From: Dryomyza anilis
Taxonomy: Eukaryota; Arthropoda; Insecta; Diptera; Dryomyzidae
DNA: 64,000 bases
Reading direction: 5' to 3'
Assembly: GCA_951804985.1 (NCBI GenBank)
Contig: OX638132.1
Location: forward strand, 105,246,526 to 105,310,525
The position numbers and the translations under genes were made by a program. Below the pieces are notes generated by a model. The model did no database searches, was not told the DNA's origin, and was given only the letters and a program-made list of their open reading frames with translations. Below are positions 21,812-34,800 of this stretch, in pieces (positions within the stretch are counted from its first letter, which is position 1; every line of letters begins with the position of its first letter).

Positions 21812-23910
21812 TACCAGAAATAAATTATTTGCAAATAAATATTATAAAAATTGTAGTAAACATATTACTTTAATATGACAAAATGAAGCAAATTTAATTA
21901 GTAAACCTACATCTCTTTCAATCTGTCTGATTAACACATTGTCTTGAAAAAGGCTTCTTACATTACACACACTTGCTGCAAATATGTTAATTTTGCTAAT
22001 GATAACACATTGATTCTCAGCAACGTCCGTCGTTCGTCCACTGACCGATTAACACGAATTTTGCTAAATGGAAATGATCAAAATGACCTTGAAGCGCATT
22101 TGTTAAATACAACAATATTCTATTTATTTCCATTTGTAATTTTTGTAAAAAGAATGGCATTTACCTGTTGGTTAATAACAAAAAAAATCATTGAAGTTGC
22201 AGCTCAATTTTATTAACTACATTACGTACCTCGTAGTTAATATCTTGAGCGACTCTTTGACTACATATTCGTTTCACAGTTCTACGAAAATCGTGTGAAA
22301 GTGTAGCAGATGTTGGAATTAATTTTGCAGCACTCAGTACCCCTTCCACTATGCCACCATTTAGTTGACCGATCAGAAATTATTCTCTTGGTCTTTGTTT
22401 TGTAAAGACAATGAACGTTCGTCATCGACTCCCTCATGCGTTCGTTGCTGCTGATTCTTTACTTAATTTGTAACAATTTCTCTCAATTTATTTAAAATCA
22501 CGTAATTCATTTAGTCGTGTTCCGATTCATAAACATTCCGGTAGCAATAGCGATTCATGGTTGCATTTTATTTTTTAGTAGATAGTCAAAAATACGTATT
22601 AAATATGGTGTTGGTTGATGTTACGTAGGCAAATGTTTTGCTAAGCACTATTGACTTAGTTTTTGTTTTTTCTATGCGAAAACATAATTCGCAATATTCT
22701 CAACATTGGTGATATTGGTAGTATATGTCCTTACCTTGAATAATGTATATTATTTTATTCTTTTCCTTTTATTTTCATTCAGCAAATTGCGTTGTCCGCA
22801 GAATACAGCTGCATCAACGCAATAATTCTAAAATGCCAGATGATTCACTGTCTGTCTCGTACAGAGAATCGACTCCAGAGCACAAGTTGGTGGTTACTCT
22901 CAGTCACAACCTGAGATAAGTGTTGCCAGAATACAAACAGAAAATATGTTTTTTGGATTCTAGACTAAGAAAACAAAATGTTTATGAAAGTGTTGCTGCA
23001 ACTATCAGTATAAATTAACACCTTCTAGCAAATATTCAAACATCCCATAAGTTTAAACAAAGTTGCATCAAAGCTCTTCGTATTTTTTAATGACATATAT
23101 ACAGATAGTTACAAGATGTTTGCCATAACACTAATGCAAATTGTGATATTTACAATACACTCACATTAAACATCCTGAGTTCTGGGACATTTACATTTGG
23201 CTACTATAAACAAAGGCAAATGGCGTACTTTACGCTCGATTTATGCACAACAATTATTCCAATGGTGTAAAAAGGTGTGAACTCAAATAAAACATTTTAA
23301 TGGTAAATGTGAAAATAAAATTACTGAGATTGAAATTTTCAACATGTGATGAAAATTATTTCTTTTCAGAGTTTATTTTGATGACAGCATCGCCACACGG
23401 ACTTGGTTCATTCGCAAAGTCCTTGTACAATTTTACCTTAGAAGAATTTTTAAAGACGATGGAGATGTATGAAAAGGATACTGTTTTAATTTGAGAAAAA
23501 ATTAAAATCGATTTGATTTCTTTTATTTCAATTCAATAAAAATTACTACGTGAATTCTAATGGAGTACCTTTTCTAAATATTTCTCTACAATCTTCTTAT
23601 ATATAAGATGTTTAATTTGTGGTTGCTATTCGTAATCGTAAATTCAAAAGATGTTTGCCAGCAATAAGTATCGTATTTGTCGGATGTTTGAAAGAAGTTT
23701 GTCTCAAAGACGATCTAAATAATTTGTAAATAAATTGACCATAAATAGGGACCATAAATATCACAATTCATGACGTTAATCTAACAAAATGTTTCCATGT
23801 AACCTAACCTTTCATACTAGATTTTTTAAAATTTTGAATCGACATAAGATATGGCAACCCTGTCATTGCGACATCGAAACCTGCGCATTTTTCGATACAT
23901 CCCCCGCGCA
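21812..23910. other. noncoding stretch
   Basis: AT-rich sequence. Short frames near 21944-22216 and 23300-23494 show no family motif or credible splice context. No repeat with a second copy in the window was recognised. Confidence 0.4.
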
Positions 23911-23916
23911 CCGTCT

Positions 23917-23956
23917 ATAAACGAATCATGCCTAGCTCTCTAGCGGTCGCTCAGTT
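23917..23956 (+). promoter_or_regulatory. candidate core promoter (TATA box plus initiator)
   Basis: TATAAA at 23917-23922 is followed by an initiator-like TCAGTT at 23951-23956, with the A at 23953. The spacing of 36 bp is a little longer than the usual 30-31. Composition changes abruptly here from AT-rich spacer to CG- and GTCGTCG-rich sequence, which supports a transcription start on the plus strand. Confidence 0.4.
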
Positions 23957-25190
23957 GGCCCCCACAGAGTTGCCGTGTTGCTCCAATGTGAAGCGGCGAC
24001 GGCGCCGCTCAGTATATTTTTGTAAAAAAAAATACTGCTTGTTCTTCTGCACTACGTAGTCGACGTCGTCGTTGTCATCGTCGTCACATCGTGAGTCGTT
24101 GAGTTTTTTTCCTGCTCATTCATTCGTACGTTCGTTCGTTTGTCGTTCATTGGTTCGGCCGAGTTTCTGTGAGCCAAGGAACGGCGTGAATTTGGAAAAC
24201 ACGAAAAATCGGCTTTCGGTGTCGCAGTCTTCTTGGTCGACAGTCTTCTCGGTGTTTTTTGGAATTTAATTTTTGCACTTTGGAAAATTATTAATTCAAT
24301 TATAATTCTGCAGCAACAAAAAGAAAGACGTGTAGTTTATGTATGTGTGAAATATAGATGCTGCTAAAAACGTTTAGCATTGCTCAAAATAGATTTCTTC
24401 AAATACAATTTCCATGAAATGAAATTCATCTAATTATCGATTTTATATGCGGCAAGAAAAAAAATAAAATATAAAAAGACGACGACGTGCGCAAATGTGA
24501 GTGTGTTGTCCGTGTGTGTTTGTGTGAAGCAAAAATGAAAGCTAAAAGTGAAAAATTTTTGAAATTATTAGAAACATAAAAAATTACCTAATCGTCTGCC
24601 GCCGTCGTCGAGTGCGCTAAAGACCAACCAACCGACCGACCGTCTGACGGCTGCCGATAATTTTAGCGAAATATTTCAAATAGTTATGCACGCTAATTTG
24701 TTAGCAAAAATAAATATAACAAGAAAAAAATATATAAGAAATTGTGAAAAAGCTAAAAGAAAAATACTATACACTAGCAGCAGCAGTTGTTGTTGTGCCC
24801 AGTTGGTTGAATGGTTTTTTTTTAATTCAACGTTTCATTTCATTTCGTTCGCTGCTGACGGCCGCTGCGGCCCCACTTCAATTCGATTTTATTCTACTTG
24901 CCTTCGTGTGCTTGTTCTTCTTATGTACGTTTTGCACACAGTATACATGCGATTTGTCGTTGTCCGTCTTCTTCGGCGCCACCTCCCCCTGCACACGTTC
25001 ATCCATTGCTGTTCAACGCAATGCTAGTCGTCGTGTTGCCTTCGTTAGTTTAGTTCGTTCGTCATGTGTTATAGATGGACAGAAGAGCGACCGAGGAACG
25101 ACGACTGTTTGCTCCGCTGTCACATTAAAAGTTGAAACTGAAATTGAAAATGAAAATTTTATGTATTAATTGCACATGTTGTTCATCCTA
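23953..25190 (+). other. putative noncoding 5' exon region (5'-UTR-like)
   Basis: The block is rich in GTCGTCG, TTCGTTCG and CAGCAGCAG-type words and poly-A tracts, in the style of long 5' untranslated leaders of fly regulatory genes. Several open frames (for example 24686-25027 and 24744-25169) overlap in different frames with no recognisable domain, so none is called a gene. Possible donors are GTGAGT near 24091 and 24496. The 3' limit is uncertain. Confidence 0.3.
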
Positions 25191-26004
25191 GGTTCTTAGC
25201 GAATAATGGCGAAACTGACGGACTGACTGAATGTTTAACAACTTTGTGTCTGTCTGTCTGTCGGTCGTTTTATTGGAACTTGTGTCGTTTTTTTCTTTTA
25301 ATATGTATAATTTTTTCTTAATCGTTGAACCAACCACCCCACCTGCCGAACCACAGCAATTCAACCAACTACGCAAGTGTAACAAAAACTTTGAAATGAA
25401 ATTGAATGCAAACAAATGACAAAACTATATTAAAATATTTATTTTTCATCTTATTGAATAATTTTTGTATGCAGTTTATAAGTGACAACAAAGTGCATAT
25501 TAATTTAAAATAGAAATATATATATAAAATTGTAATTGAAAGACAACAAAATGTCAACCAACGCTCAGCTGTTTTGACAAATTTGTGGTTGAAGTAAGTT
25601 TGCACATTTACAAATCGTCGTTGTAAAGTTAAAACTTTTATCATTTAAAGTGAATATATTATCAGATTTTGTGTCATACTAAAATAAATACTAACGTAAT
25701 AGACATGTTCTAATTGTCCTTCGAAATTGTTTTAATATTTCAATCACGTTGAATATTTTTACGTTGAATTAAACTAAATGCATATTTCGAATTCAAACAA
25801 AACTAATGAAGTTTATTACACTCCTCTAGTCAAATATTTAAATTTGAATTGAAAGTGAATTTTAAAACATGCTCCTATATGATTTTTAACCTGACTCGAA
25901 TACTGCATTATTAGGGCAGGTCAACTTGACTCAATCACTATCAACATCAAGCAAGTTACAGCTCCTCTACGAAGTTTTATATTTTTTTGTGTTTCCCACA
26001 CAAT
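25191..26004. other. noncoding stretch with GTCT microsatellite
   Basis: A short GTCTGTCTGTCTGTCGGTCG tract lies near 25247-25266. The rest is AT-rich with no recognised gene. Confidence 0.4.
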
Positions 26005-26571
26005 CCCGAGTGGAAATTTAGTTCAGGATGCGATCATTGTCTGATCAGGCAGCCAGATGACAAATCAGACAATGATCAGGGAATTCATCAGAGCCTGATT
26101 CAAAACGTGACGCTATAGAGAAATAAGCTAGAGATAGAGAAAAAAATCTACCGTAGAGCTCCCTACTGTGGAGCTCTATGTAGTGTTTATACAACTCTAT
26201 GAGATGTTTTGCTCTATTTTGCTCTATCTCTAGTTATTTTCTCTATCGTGTAAACTCGCCCTTAGAATATTGTATTTTGTTAGAATAATTTTGCTACCCA
26301 ATTTAAAAAATAAAGTCTCGATCATATTATATTAATACGATATCTAATCGTGTTTTTTGATAAGTGTCACATCAGTTTTCATCATGTAGTCCTTGAACCA
26401 GGATTCTTTGTAAAAGATGGATCAGGTTGCCTGACGTGTATTTGAAATTAGGATTACCCTATTGTACCCTGATCAGTATCATTTCAGGTGGCCTTTGATA
26501 GGAATGCCTTATCGTATTCTGATCAGGAACGGATGCGAAATAAGGCTTACCTTAATCAATTTCCACTCGGG
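26005..26571. mobile_element. MITE, CCCGAGTGGAAATT family, copy 1 (567 bp)
   Basis: The left end is CCCGAGTGGAAATT and the right end AATTTCCACTCGGG, a perfect 14-bp inverted repeat. Inside are many TGATCAGG/CCTGATCA words in both orientations. A hairpin element is nested at about 26113-26248. Two relatives are at 28697-29344 and 38815-39578. No coding capacity. Confidence 0.85.
26113..26248. mobile_element. hairpin MITE nested in the CCCGAG element
   Basis: The left arm CTATAGAGAAATAAGCTAGA pairs with the right arm TCTAGTTATTTTCTCTATCG. The arms continue as GATAGAG / CTCTATC and enclose GAGCTC-containing palindromes. This block is absent from the matching place in copy 2 of the host MITE, so it is an independent insertion. 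Confidence 0.65.
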
Positions 26572-28696
26572 ATAATATACAACATCGTCGTTATATAAGT
26601 TCAGCAACTACAATTTTAAAATTTAAAATGGTTTTAAAAGGACTCATTGAAGAAGGCCCCATGAATAAAGCTCCAAACTAAGAAAGGAAATAAATACATA
26701 AAACAGTTATACATAAAACAACAACACTAATAATTGTGAAATTATTTCGTATTTTGGGACATTATTTCGTTTTTATAATTGTGACTTTATTTCGTTACGA
26801 AATAAGGCACCAATTAATAAAAAAAATACTTCTAATCACATCCGTCCCATTTGTATTTTCCACTATTTCCATTGTATAAATTCAAAAACTTAAAAATAAA
26901 TGCATTCATAGGCAATTTAAAGTCAACTTTAAAATTGAAGACTTTAATAAAAAAAAACTAATAAAATGTCAAAAAGCAGATTTGTATCTTAAATTCGACT
27001 TTAAATTGGTTATGAATATGCGCTAAAGTTTTTACTATAAATGTGACTGATTATACATCTAAATTGACCGATATATTATTTTTAAACTATTGCATATATT
27101 TATACCTCACCCCCCACTGTTAATAAAAACTACAAATAACAAAACATTTTTTTATAACGCACACTAATTAATACTTGGCATTCCATTGTCCGCATAACAA
27201 ACAAAACAACCCTACAAAAAACATTTGATGAACAGTTTTAAAATAGAAAAAATAAACAAAACTAAAAATAAGTTAAAAATACACTAATTTATTTTTAAAT
27301 TAGTTCTTTAATTTGTCAGAGAGTCAGAATTCTACACAGTTATAATCTAGACAAAATTTTAAAAAATTCAAAAAATATCTATTAACGAAACTAAAATTTG
27401 GGAATATAACAATTATTCAATACAAAAACTATGTAATGCAATTGTTTGTAATGCAAAATGGATTAAATTAATCTGACTCTATAATATTATAATAAAAACT
27501 TATAATACACATTCGATATCACATTTATTTCAAATCACAAAAAAAATGTTGTGAGTTTTCGAAGACTTTTTTCGATAATTTTCGAAACAACTAATTTGGA
27601 AAATCTTTAAAAATTTGATTAGAAAAGTCTAATTTTCATATCGAAGCCACTGAAGCGGTAAACTAGATAGATCCAGTGTTGTTCAAAATTAAAAATGGTC
27701 AATGTCTCAATGTTATTCAATAATACAAGTGCTAATTGTTGTTTAATCTGTAAACCATTATTTTAACTGTTAAATGGCACAACTTAATTAAATGTCTTTG
27801 ACACGTTTACTGTGTGATTTTGTTCCACTGTAGCAACGCTTAACTGCAAATGCAAATAACTGACTATTCTAAAATAATCTGTACACATTGGCATTTGCTT
27901 GTACATATGTCTGTCTTTTTGTCTGCCTGTCGGTCGATATGGCTGTTTGTGTGCCATCATGTCTGTCGATTATTATGGCAACACAAATACGTGCTAATCT
28001 ATATTTTACTATTTTGCTTTCGTAAATTATTTATTGCAATTGACGTATTTTAAGTGGTTTTTTTTATATAACAATTATATCTCTTAGTAATTTCGGAAGA
28101 AAATTAAAATAAATTGTAGTTATTAAAAAATTAACGAGATTTTCAACTTAATTCAGACACATTTAATTTTTCCATAGTATGTATTACCACATAAAATAAA
28201 TACATCTATAAATTGTGAATATAACTAAATGTAAAATTAATCTGCAAATTCATCAAAACTTAAAACAAAAGTTTCAGTAGAGTTGAATTATTGCGTTTGG
28301 CATGCAATTGTTTTCTTCTCAGTGTGCATTGTTCATTTAACTCTCGGTTGGTTCGCCTTGGATTTTGTGTTACCTCGTTAATGCAACATTTTCACACTTT
28401 ACACAGAGTGCTAGTGTTGCCAGATGTCTGGAAAATGTGTGTGTGTAGTGATTGCATGTTGTTGCTTTATTCGTCTGTACGTCCGTCTGTTTTAGTGTTC
28501 TTAGTGGTTTAATGTTGAATTTGCATTCGGAATTTATACGCAGTACAAAATATTTAAATGTTGAAAATGTAAATCTTAAAATATATAAATAAAAACTATT
28601 AAAAAACAGAAAACAATTACGGTATTATATAGATAAAATATAGATAAATCTGAGTTCCCGGTTACGATCGTATTTCGACCGATTTTGAATTCGATT
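26572..28696. other. AT-rich noncoding stretch
   Basis: Very AT-rich sequence with no gene. Short frames around 27850-28053 and 28291-28512 have no motifs. A TTTCGAAGACTTTTTTCGATAA-like segment near 27555-27660 resembles the interior of the mariner-like element at 21720-21790, but too weakly to call a copy. Confidence 0.4.
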
Positions 28697-29344
28697 CCCG
28701 AGTTGAAATTTAGTTCAGGATGCGATCATTGTCTGATCGGGAAGCCTGATTGCAAATCAGGCAATGATCAGGGATTTAAATCCGTGCCTTATTCAAAACG
28801 TGACGCTGTTCGAAGTTGCTATCCTGATCAGGTTGCCTGATCAGAGGGGTTACTCTGTATCGCGATTAGAAAGTCAATGCTATACGAAAGTGAATTCTAT
28901 TCGAAGAACAAAGCAACACGAAGGCAAATACACAAAATCTAACGCAATCGCAATATCACTTTCGAATTGCGTTACAGAGTAACTCCCAAGGCTTCCTGAT
29001 CTTACCCTTATACAATTCGATGTATATTTAAATTTTTCTTAAACCGCTATACCAAATTTAAGACATTTCAAACAAAAAATAGTTTTGTGAACAAAGGTAT
29101 CTCAATAATTTTTTTAATGACAAGTTTTTTTCATCAGTGCCACATCAGTTTTCAACTAGTAGACTCAAGATCAGTATTTTGTATGAAGTTTGGATCCAGT
29201 TGCCTTGCGTGGATTTGAAATTAGGATTACCCTAATCGACCCTGATCAATAGCATTTCAGTTGGCCTTTGGTAGGGATGACTTATCGTATTCTGATCAGG
29301 GACGGATGTGAAATAAGGCTAACCTTAACCAATTTCGACTCGGG
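28697..29344. mobile_element. MITE, CCCGAGTGGAAATT family, copy 2 (648 bp)
   Basis: The ends CCCGAGTTGAAATT and AATTTCGACTCGGG each differ by one base from copy 1. The interior is shared with copy 1 (AGTTCAGGATGCGATCATTG and AAGGCTAACCTTAA regions). A second, different hairpin element is nested at about 28847-28986. Confidence 0.85.
28847..28986. mobile_element. hairpin MITE nested in copy 2
   Basis: GGTTACTCTGTATCGCGATT on the left pairs imperfectly with AATTGCGTTACAGAGTAACT on the right, enclosing a second complementary pair (AGAAAGT/ACTTTC). It is unrelated to the hairpin inside copy 1 and is missing there, so it inserted separately. Confidence 0.6.
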
Positions 29345-29353
29345 CTACTCTAT

Positions 29354-29984
29354 ACACAGAAAAAAAAATCGTAAATATAGCCAAAAAGGTATATCAACTC
29401 AATCAAATTATTGCTAAAACTGCGCCGACTAAATTATTAATTGTGTTAGCGTACACATTCATCATATTAGCAATCGCATTTGCTGCCAGCGCTGGTGAAT
29501 TTAGTGGAATTCGTGAAATTGGTGGAATTCGCTTAGAATTAGAATTTTTAGTTAGCGATTTGCGCGCATTTCAGTTCACATTTGGTTCATGTCAAAAGAA
29601 ACGCTTATAGAGATTGATCATACTCTCTTGGTATCGTTGAAAATGATGATGATGGCAATAGTTTCATATTTAATTATGCTTCATTATCAGAAACGTATAT
29701 TTGTTATATACTTTCACAAGAATTTATATTATTCTTTTTTAATAAACTAAAAAAAAATTATAAGAATACTGTGAAAATACAAAAATTAAAAAGTTGACCA
29801 TACCAATTAAATAATTTGCTACTTAAGGAAAATCATTTATTGGTATGTTTTTGGGCGCAAATAACATTTTTAGCGAATGTGTTTTCTCAATACATGAAAA
29901 TGGAAAGAATGTCATTGCTAGACCAATGAATGGTGTGCAATTAATTTTGATTGCTGTATTTACGTCGATTATTTTTTTCTGTGT
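29354..29984. mobile_element. MITE, ACACAGAAAAAAA family, copy 1 (631 bp)
   Basis: The left end ACACAGAAAAAAAAATCGTAA and right end TTACGTCGATTATTTTTTTCTGTGT are inverted repeats of about 25 bp with TA on each side. The interior (ACTGCGCCGACTAAATTATTAA) matches the copy at 59947-60703. No coding capacity. It lies only 9 bp from the preceding MITE. Confidence 0.8.
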
Positions 29985-30471
29985 ACAAAAAAAATGGTTT
30001 CCAATCGTTTTCATATCACTCGTCTATTTTTTTTTTAAATTCTTTTAAAAGAAACTTTATATTATCATATGGAACATACCTAGGACAACCGACCGTACAT
30101 CTTCTTATCCATCAAAAAATTCAGAAATTTACAATTTTTCTTAATTATTTTATTTTTATATGAATAAATCGAATTTATTCGACAGAACGTATATTCCTCT
30201 CATTATACATTGAGTTAATTTTCACTTCTCTACATTGCTGTAGGGTTTTCCTGGACATTCGAAGTCGAAAGTGTGTTTTTAATGCGGAATTTCTAAAATA
30301 ATATCCAATAATAGCAGGGATGGAAAAAATTCGGACTTAAAAAAAAAATCCCATCCACCGGATTATTTAATTATTCATACCGTTTTCCTTTATAGAATTA
30401 GTAAAATTAGTCATATGTGCGAGAAAATAAAACGGCCTAAGTGCCTGAATGTCTTCACCAGGATCAGGACC
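29985..30471. other. noncoding spacer
   Basis: AT-rich sequence between a MITE and the first foldback satellite block. Nothing recognised. Confidence 0.4.
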
Positions 30472-31841
30472 AGGAAGATCGACCCAAACTATTGGTATAT
30501 ATTTTTGGAAAGCTCTGTCCATTAGCTATCCAACATATAAGGTTTGGTTAGAACACAGTCATCCCCACCTGGACAGTGCCCACTTCAAAAATGTGTTTCA
30601 GGCGCAAAATGTAAAAGTTCAAATTTAACAGCAAAAAACTTATTTGACTTTAACAGAGGCAAAAAAACGTATTTAACTCTAATTGAGAATATGCATTTCA
30701 TATTGAAAACAATTAAATTTGAAAAATTATCAAAAATACCAAATCGATATATCAAAATTTTTGGCATATAGTTTTGGAAAGCTTTATCCATTGCCTATCC
30801 AACGTACTAGGTTCGGTTAGTATACAGTTATTCCCATCTGGACAGTGATCACTTCATCATGACCACTTTTTCTACCAAATAAGGCCCATTTTCAAAAAAT
30901 AATTAAAAATGTTAGGAAGATCGAACCAAACCACTTGTATATATTTTTGGAAAGCTCAATCCAATAGCTATCCAACGTATTAGGTTCCGTTAGTACACAG
31001 TCATCCCCACCTGGACAGTGGCCACTTCATCATAACCACTTTTCCTACAAAATATGACCCATTTTCAAAAAATAATTAAAAATGTTAGAAAGATCGACCC
31101 AAACTATTCGTATATAGTTTTGGAAAGCTCTATCCATTAGCTATCCAACGTATTAGGTTCGGTTAGTACACAGTCATCCCCACCTGGACAGTGGCCACTT
31201 CATCATGACCACTTTTTCTACAAAATATGACCCATTTTCAAAAAATAATTAAAAATGTTAGGAAGATCGACCCAAACTATTCGTATATATTTTTGGAAAG
31301 CTCTATGCATTAGCTATACAACGTATTAGGTTCGGTTAGTACACAGTCATCCCCACGTGGACAGTGGCCACTTCATCATGACCATTTTTTCTACAAAATA
31401 TGACCCATTTTCAAAAAATAATTAAAAATGTTAGGAAGATCGACCCAAACTACTGGCATATAGTTTTGGAAAGCTTAATCCATTAGCTATCCAACGTATT
31501 AGGTTCGGTTAGTACACAGTCATCCCCACCTGGACAGGGACCACTTCATCATGACCACTTTTCCTACAAAATATGACCCATTTTCAAAAAATAATTAAAA
31601 ATGTTAGGAAGATCGATCCAAACTATTGGCATATATTTTTGGAAAGCTCTATCCATTAGCTATCCAACGTATTAGGTTCGGTTAGTACACAATCATCCCC
31701 GACTTGACCGTGCCCATTTAGATGCACCGATTGATGAATTATTCCCATTGACCCGCCTCTGTTAACGGTCTGTAAATGCTCTGTTAAAAATTTTGGTTTG
31801 AGTCTCTGCTAAATTAAATACGTATTTATCTTCACGGACTT
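30472..31841. mobile_element. truncated foldback element A made of 173-bp satellite monomers
   Basis: Tandem monomers are spaced exactly 173 bp (for example GGTTCGG at 31156, 31329, 31502 and 31675), all in one orientation. The block ends in a terminal segment reading ...CTTCACGGACTT. That terminal part is an almost exact reverse complement of the start of the element at 31848. The left side begins abruptly inside a monomer with no terminal repeat, so the element has lost its left end. One longer monomer variant (about 30585-30791) recurs five more times in the neighbouring element. Confidence 0.85.
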
Positions 31842-31847
31842 CCTAAG
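31840..31847. repeat. target site duplication TTCCTAAG (left) of foldback B
   Basis: TTCCTAAG lies directly before the element start AAGTCCGTGAAG and recurs at 36843-36850 directly after its end. Its first two T bases are also the last bases of element A, so B inserted exactly at A's edge. Confidence 0.8.
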
Positions 31848-34800
31848 AAGTCCGTGAAGATAAATACGTATTTAATTTAGCAGAGACTCAAACCAAAATT
31901 TTTAACAGAGTATTTACAGACCGTTAACAGAGGCGGGTCAATGGGAATAATTTATCAATCGGTGCATCTAAATGGGCACGGTCAAGTCGGGGATGATTGT
32001 GTACTAACCGAACCTAATACGTTGGATAGCTAATGGATAGAGCTTTCCAAAAATATATGCCAATAGTTTGGATCGATCTTCCTAACATTTTTAATTCTTT
32101 TTTGAAAATGGGTCATATTTTGTAGGAAAAGTGGTCATGATGAAGTGGTCCCTGTCCAGGTGGGGATGACTGTGTACTAACCGAACCTAATACGTTGGAT
32201 AGCTTATGGATTAAGCTTTCCAAAACTATATGCCAGTAGTTTGGGTCGATCTTCCTAACATTTTTAATTATTTTTTGAAAATGGGTCATATTTTGTAGAA
32301 AAAATGGTCATGATGTAGTGGCCACTGTCCACGTGGGGATGACTGTGTACTAACCGAACCTAATACGTTGGATAGCTAATGGATTAAGCTTTCCAAAACT
32401 ATATGCCAGTAGTTTAGGTCGATCTTCCTAACATTTTTAATTATTTTTTGAAAATGGGTCATATTTTGTAGAAAAAGTGGTCATGATGAAGTGGCCACTG
32501 TCCAGGTGGGGATGACTGTGTACTAACCGAACCTAATACGTTTGATAGGCAATGGATAAGGCTTTCCAAAACTATATGCCAATAGTTTGGATCGATCTTC
32601 CTAACATTTTTAATTATTTTTTGAAAATGGGCCTTATTTGGTAGAAAAAGTGGTCATGATGAAGTGATCACTGTCCAGAACCTAGTACGTTGGATAGGCA
32701 ATGGAAAAAGCTTTCCAAAACTATATGCCAAAAATTTTGATATATCGATTTGGTATTTTTGATAATTTTTCAAATTTAATTGTTTTCAATATGAAATGCA
32801 TATTCTCAATTAGAGTTAAATACGTTTTTTTTGCCTCTGTTAAAGTCAAATACGTTTTTTGCTGTTAAATTTGAACTTTTACATTTTGCGCCTGAAACAC
32901 ATTTTTGAAGTGGGCACTGTCCAGGTGGGGATGACTGTGTACTAACCAAACCTTATATGTTGGATAGCTAATGGATTAAGCTTTCCAAAAATATATACGA
33001 ATAGTTTGGGTCGATCTTCCTAACATTTTTAATTATTTTTTGAAAATGGGTCATATTTGGTAGAAAAAGTGGTCATGATGAAGTGGCCACTGTCCAGGTG
33101 GGGATGACTGTGTACTAACCGAACCTAATACGTTGGATAGGCAATGGATAAGGCTTTCCAAAACTATATGCCAATAGTTTGGATCGATCTTCCTAACATT
33201 TTTAATTATTTTTTGAAAATGGGCCTTATTTGGTAGAAAAAGTGGTCATGATGAAGTGATCACTGTCCAGATGGGAATAACTGTATACTAACCGAACCTA
33301 GTACGTTGGATAGGCAATGGATAAAGCTTTCCAAAACTATATGCCAAAAATTTTGATATATCGATTTGGTATTTTTGATAATTTTTCAAATTTAATTGTT
33401 TTCAATATGAAATGCATATTCTCAATTAGAGTTAAATACGTTTTTTTGCCTCTGTTAAAGTCAAATACGTTTTTTGCTGTTAAATTTGAACTTTTACATT
33501 TTGCGCCTGAAACACATTTTTGAAGTGGTCACTGTCCAGGTGGGGATGACTGTGTACTAACCAAACCTTATATGTTGGATAGCTAATGGACAGAGCTTTC
33601 CAAAAATATATACCAATAGTTTGAATCGATCTTCCTAACATTTTTAATTATTTTTTGAAAATGGGTAATAATTTGTACAAAAAGTGGTCATGATGAAGTG
33701 GCCACTGTCCAGGTGGGGATGACTGTGTACTAACCGAACCTAATACGTTGGATAGCTAATGGATTAAGCTTTCCAAAACTATATGCCAGTAGTTTGGGTC
33801 GATCTTCCTAACATTTTTAATTATTTTTTGAAAATGGGTCATATTTTGTAGAAAAAATGGTCATGATGTAGTGGCCACTGTCCACGTGGGGATGACTGTG
33901 TACTAACCGAACCTAATACGTTGGATAGCTAATGGATTAAGCTTTCCAAAACTATATGCCAGTAGTTTAGGTCGATCTTCCTAACATTTTTAATTATTTT
34001 TTGAAAATGGGTCATATTTTGTAGAAAAAGTGGTCATGATGAAGTGGCCACTGTCCAGGTGGGGATGACTGTGTACTAACCGAACCTAATACGTTTGATA
34101 GGCAATGGATAAGGCTTTCCAAAACTATATGCCAATAGTTTGGATCGATCTTCCTAACATTTTTAATTATTTTTTGAAAATGGGCCTTATTTGGTAGAAA
34201 AAGTGGTCATGATGAAGTGATCACTGTCCAGATGGGAATAACTGTATACTAACCGAACCTAGTACGTTGGATAGGCAATGGAAAAAGCTTTCCAAAACTA
34301 TATGCCAAAAATTTTGATATATCGATTTGGTATTTTTGATAATTTTTCAAATTTAATTGTTTTCAATATGAAATGCATATTCTCAATTAGAGTTAAATAC
34401 GTTTTTTTTGCCTCTGTTAAAGTCAAATACGTTTTTTGCTGTTAAATTTGAACTTTTACATTTTGCGCCTGAAACACATTTTTGAAGTGGGCACTGTCCA
34501 GGTGGGGATGACTGTGTACTAACCAAACCTTATATGTTGGATAGCTAATGGATTAAGCTTTCCAAAAATATATACGAATAGTTTGGGTCGATCTTCCTAA
34601 CATTTTTAATTATTTTTTGAAAATGGGTCATATTTGGTAGAAAAAGTGGTCATGATGAAGTGGCCACTGTCCAGGTGGGGATGACTGTGTACTAACCGAA
34701 CCTAATACGTTGGATAGGCAATGGATAAGGCTTTCCAAAACTATATGCCAATAGTTTGGATCGATCTTCCTAACATTTTTAATTATTTTTTGAAAATGGG

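Noticed and set aside
24686..25169. Overlapping frames of 113 and 141 codons in the 5'-UTR-like block
   Set aside because: They use different frames of the same low-complexity sequence, with no family motif. They are more likely chance frames in an untranslated leader.
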